Shown here: positions 61,819 through 64,000 of the stretch, one piece after another | Numbering within the stretch: position 1 is the stretch's first letter | How the letters are laid out: each line of letters starts with the position of its first letter | Assembly (NCBI GenBank): GCA_913055155.1 | Contig: CAJXJR010000009.1 | Coordinates: 94,089-158,088 of the forward strand | DNA length: 64,000 bases | Direction of reading: 5' to 3' | From: an uncultured Erythrobacter sp. | GTDB lineage: Bacteria; Pseudomonadota; Alphaproteobacteria; Sphingomonadales; Sphingomonadaceae | The notes under the pieces: generated by a model | What the model was told of the DNA's origin: nothing | Databases searched by the model: none | Seen by the model: only the letters and a program-made list of their open reading frames with translations | Position numbers and translations under genes: made by a program

Positions 61819-63846
61819 TCAGTATCGCAGCGCAAGCTTAGGTGCAGACCAGTTGCGCTCGCCAGTAATGCGTGAATACACAAGGACCTCGCCCCCGAAA
61901 GCGCACACATAATTCGTCGCGGCTTCGCCTGCGCGAACACTAGTTCTGATTGTGCAACTCTGAGAGCCATCGCTCCGCTGCAGGCAAATTCTCACATCCT
62001 GCGCCACCGTCAGATCGTTTCTGATTTCGATGTTGAAGCTGGTGCCCGAGTTACAGTTTTCTCCGCGAGCATAGTCGAGAACGCTGACAGCCCCTCCCGT
62101 GGCTTGCGCAGCGCAAGCTGGATCGGAGACATTTTCCGACGCTTCACAGTTGATGTCCTGAAATGCGATGTCGGCTGCTCCGCCCGTCACCTGGGTGCCG
62201 GAGGTGGGCGAACCGTTTGTGTCGCTTCCCGGCTCGTCGAGCGGGTTTCCTGACACTCCACCGGCTCCAGCAAGATTGGGATCACCGCACAATTCCCATC
62301 CCGCATCAAAACCCTCAACCGGCAGGCCCTGCTCCAACCGGGCCATTTCTTCCGGTGTCGGGATATCCATGCACGGCAACTCGATCTGGACTTCCGGCAC
62401 GCGATCAAACCCTTCATAGGCTGGCCGGGCTTCCCCTTGTGCTGCCAGTGCCGCGACTTCGGGCGCCTGCGTCGTGCGGAACTGGCCCTTTTCATCATAA
62501 AAAATGCTGACATCGCCTGTAGCCGCGACGGCACGGGCATTGGCTAGCATGCCTGCCAAATCGGTCGCTTCTATGTCGTCAAACTCAATGCCTGCGCCAG
62601 TAAGCGCACTCAAATCAGGTTGCGTCATTGAAGCGGAAGGAGGGGAGACAACAGGCCTTGTCGGCTGCGCGGCGTTTCTCCCTGAAGGCCGGGGCGGAGC
62701 CGTCGTTTGCGGAGCTCCGGGGTTGGCGCGGGCCTGGGGTGGAGACGCCTGCATCTGCGACGGGACTGAGGAAGTGGGTACTGCGGCAGGCGCAATGGCC
62801 GGAGCGATGATCTGGCCTTTCATCGCCTCAAATTCAGCATCCGAAAGCACGCCTCGATCGCGTAGATCGGCAAGGCGCTCAAGCTCTTCGAGCGTCGACA
62901 GAGTGGCAGAAGCAGGCGCAGGCCCTGCAGCGGGCTGCGCAGCAAGCGCGGCGGGCTCAGCTTCGGGCTGCGGCGCGGGCTCTGGCGGCGCGTCCACGGT
63001 CAACAAATAACGCGAGAGCCTGCGCTGCATTTCCAAGCCTTCGGGCGAGAGACTGGCCTGACCGCTTCCACCACCTTCACCGCCGCCCGCGATGGCATCG
63101 AGGAAAGAGCCGCCCGCACCGGCCATCAAGAAATCCATTTGCGAGCCACCAAGTGCCGCACCGATGGCGATGTCGGCAATACCGCCCAGCAGGCCGCCAC
63201 CACCACCGCCACTCGCTTCGCTGCCCGTGCCAATCTGATAGACAAGTTCCCAAAAGCCTGGCTGTCGTGCATCGGCAAGGATGTCGCCGTAGCCCGCATC
63301 TTCCATACCCCTTGCAGCCTGCTGCTCATTTTCCCGCGTGATATAATGTGCAACCAGAAGGCGATGGCCGTCCTTGGTCAGGGTGCCTTGTGTCCAGCCT
63401 CTGGTATCAACTGTATGTGCGCCGTTTTCCATCAGCAGGCGCGTCCCCTCATAATTGTCGCCATAAACGGCGTGCTGCAGAGGCAGGGAATAGGTGCTGG
63501 CTTCCTGCTCGATAACAGCCAGCACTTCAGGATCGATAATCAGCGCGAGCGCAGTCCACGAATCCTCGTCGAAAGCGCATTCGTAAAAATCTTCTGCTGT
63601 ATCGAATGGTATGTCTGAAACTACTAGCCCGTCATCGAGCAATTGCTGCACCAAATCGGCGCGGTTTCGACAAGCCATGCGGCGGAAATCGCCCCTTTCC
63701 TCCTCCACATAGGCATTGGCGTTGCCGGCAAACTCCGTCGCGATGATCTCGCGAAGCTCTGCGGCATTGTCAGGAAAGGCTTGTGCGGGTACCGAAACGA
63801 TGAACGAAGCAGGCAATATAGCTAGAACAAGCTTGGAGAACTTCAT
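61819..63846 (-). CDS. Large secreted multidomain protein with SHOCT-like segment, 675 aa
   Basis: Signal peptide (residues 1-23, MKFSKLVLAILPASFIVSVPAQA). An N-terminal domain carries an ankyrin-like stretch (LPLQHAVYGDNYEGTRLLMENGAH, about 121-144), a Gly-rich segment follows (about 212-263), then a Pro/Ala linker and a SHOCT-like helix pair LEELERLADLRDRGVLSDAEFEAMKG at about 319-344. The C-terminal half is low-complexity, and a final Cys-containing beta region (about 570-675) ends at LALRY. No known whole-length family. Codon use is less GC-rich than the neighbours. Start ATG 63846; function unknown. Confidence 0.75.
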   Translation of the reverse strand: MKFSKLVLAILPASFIVSVPAQAFPDNAAELREIIATEFAGNANAYVEEERGDFRRMACRNRADLVQQLLDDGLVVSDIPFDTAEDFYECAFDEDSWTALALIIDPEVLAVIEQEASTYSLPLQHAVYGDNYEGTRLLMENGAHTVDTRGWTQGTLTKDGHRLLVAHYITRENEQQAARGMEDAGYGDILADARQPGFWELVYQIGTGSEASGGGGGGLLGGIADIAIGAALGGSQMDFLMAGAGGSFLDAIAGGGEGGGSGQASLSPEGLEMQRRLSRYLLTVDAPPEPAPQPEAEPAALAAQPAAGPAPASATLSTLEELERLADLRDRGVLSDAEFEAMKGQIIAPAIAPAAVPTSSVPSQMQASPPQARANPGAPQTTAPPRPSGRNAAQPTRPVVSPPSASMTQPDLSALTGAGIEFDDIEATDLAGMLANARAVAATGDVSIFYDEKGQFRTTQAPEVAALAAQGEARPAYEGFDRVPEVQIELPCMDIPTPEEMARLEQGLPVEGFDAGWELCGDPNLAGAGGVSGNPLDEPGSDTNGSPTSGTQVTGGAADIAFQDINCEASENVSDPACAAQATGGAVSVLDYARGENCNSGTSFNIEIRNDLTVAQDVRICLQRSDGSQSCTIRTSVRAGEAATNYVCAFGGEVLVYSRITGERNWSAPKLALRY

Positions 63847-63923
63847 TCCTATAGAGTGCCCAATCGCATTCAGCTAGGCAAGGCTTCAAAAGATCGATTA
63901 CCCGAGATTGGCGTAAGCAAGCC

Positions 63924-64000
63924 TGACCTGCCCCATTAGGGTGGTCCACCGGTTAAGTTAGAGTTCCGGCGGTTATGGTCGCCCTGCTGGGCGGCCTGAA
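63924..64000. mobile_element. Probable end of an IS3-type insertion sequence (cut by the window edge)
   Basis: From 63924 the sequence begins TGACCTGCCCC followed by GTGGTCCACCGG and later CCGGCGGTTATGG. Read on the minus strand, the last bases are CCGGAACTCTAACTTAACC and a terminal GGGGCAGGTCA. This looks like the right end of an IS3-family element, in which a transposase frame ends near such a sequence. The transposase would lie beyond position 64000. No matching opposite end or target duplication is visible here, so the call rests on pattern alone. Confidence 0.4.

Noticed and set aside
61665..61970. 101-codon minus-strand frame downstream of the SHOCT-type gene
   Set aside because: It overlaps the C-terminal codons of that gene in another frame and has no ribosome site.

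Overview
The window is a GC-rich, gene-dense stretch of an alphaproteobacterial chromosome. It most likely comes from Sphingomonadales, family Erythrobacteraceae. The indications are the bamA-skp-fabZ and rpsB-tsf-pyrH-frr-uppS-cdsA-dxr-rseP cluster, the aspS, rnd and oxyR arrangement, the ccmC-to-ccmI operon, a large isocitrate lyase with a divergent ScfR/RamB-type regulator, and LexA-type direct repeats of the alphaproteobacterial form GAAC-N7-GAAC. Family and order are inferences from gene content; no database search was possible.

Layout. 1-5.3 kb: the N-terminus of trehalose-phosphatase, then a divergent, largely coupled operon of a universal stress protein, a VIT-type transporter, a P2A cation ATPase and a sodium/calcium exchanger. 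5.5-11.4 kb: a DEAD-box helicase, tRNA-Met, a membrane cNMP-binding protein, a 2H phosphoesterase, mltG, fabF and acpP. 11.5-20.3 kb: two secreted proteins of unknown role, a persulfide-dioxygenase-like MBL/rhodanese fusion, two unknown proteins, aspS, then rnd coupled to oxyR. 20.6-29.4 kb: pgsA, an LplT-like transporter, an EVE protein, a GGDEF-EAL protein, and the coupled string dapF-mtaB-ftsY-yciB. 29.4-36.3 kb: kup and the cytochrome c maturation operon ccmCDEFGHI. 36.4-40.7 kb: a Leu/Val-type dehydrogenase, tRNA-His, a 2OG-Fe(II) oxygenase, a GFA protein, a DUF2165-like protein, a PfkB kinase and rpmE. 40.9-54.4 kb: the envelope, translation and phospholipid superoperon (fabZ, skp, bamA, rseP, dxr, cdsA, uppS, frr, pyrH, tsf, rpsB, pssA, psd). 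54.5-61.4 kb: an ABC1 kinase and the glyoxylate shunt (regulator, aceA, a 51-residue protein, glcB). 61.4-64 kb: less GC-rich sequence with a long non-coding stretch, a large secreted multidomain protein, and what looks like the end of an IS3-type element. This is the only part with an accessory character.

The most interesting signal is between rpsB and pssA. Two perfect and one near-perfect GAAC-N7-GAAC LexA-type boxes sit within 70 bp, just upstream of a previously easy-to-miss 66-residue single-pass membrane protein gene. This is a good candidate for an SOS-induced small membrane protein, possibly a division inhibitor analogous to Caulobacter SidA, although it shows no recognisable sequence family. 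Other points of note are a 9-bp inverted repeat between the ScfR-like regulator and aceA, a 51-residue protein wedged between and coupled to the glyoxylate enzymes, and hairpins that may attenuate fabF and tsf expression.
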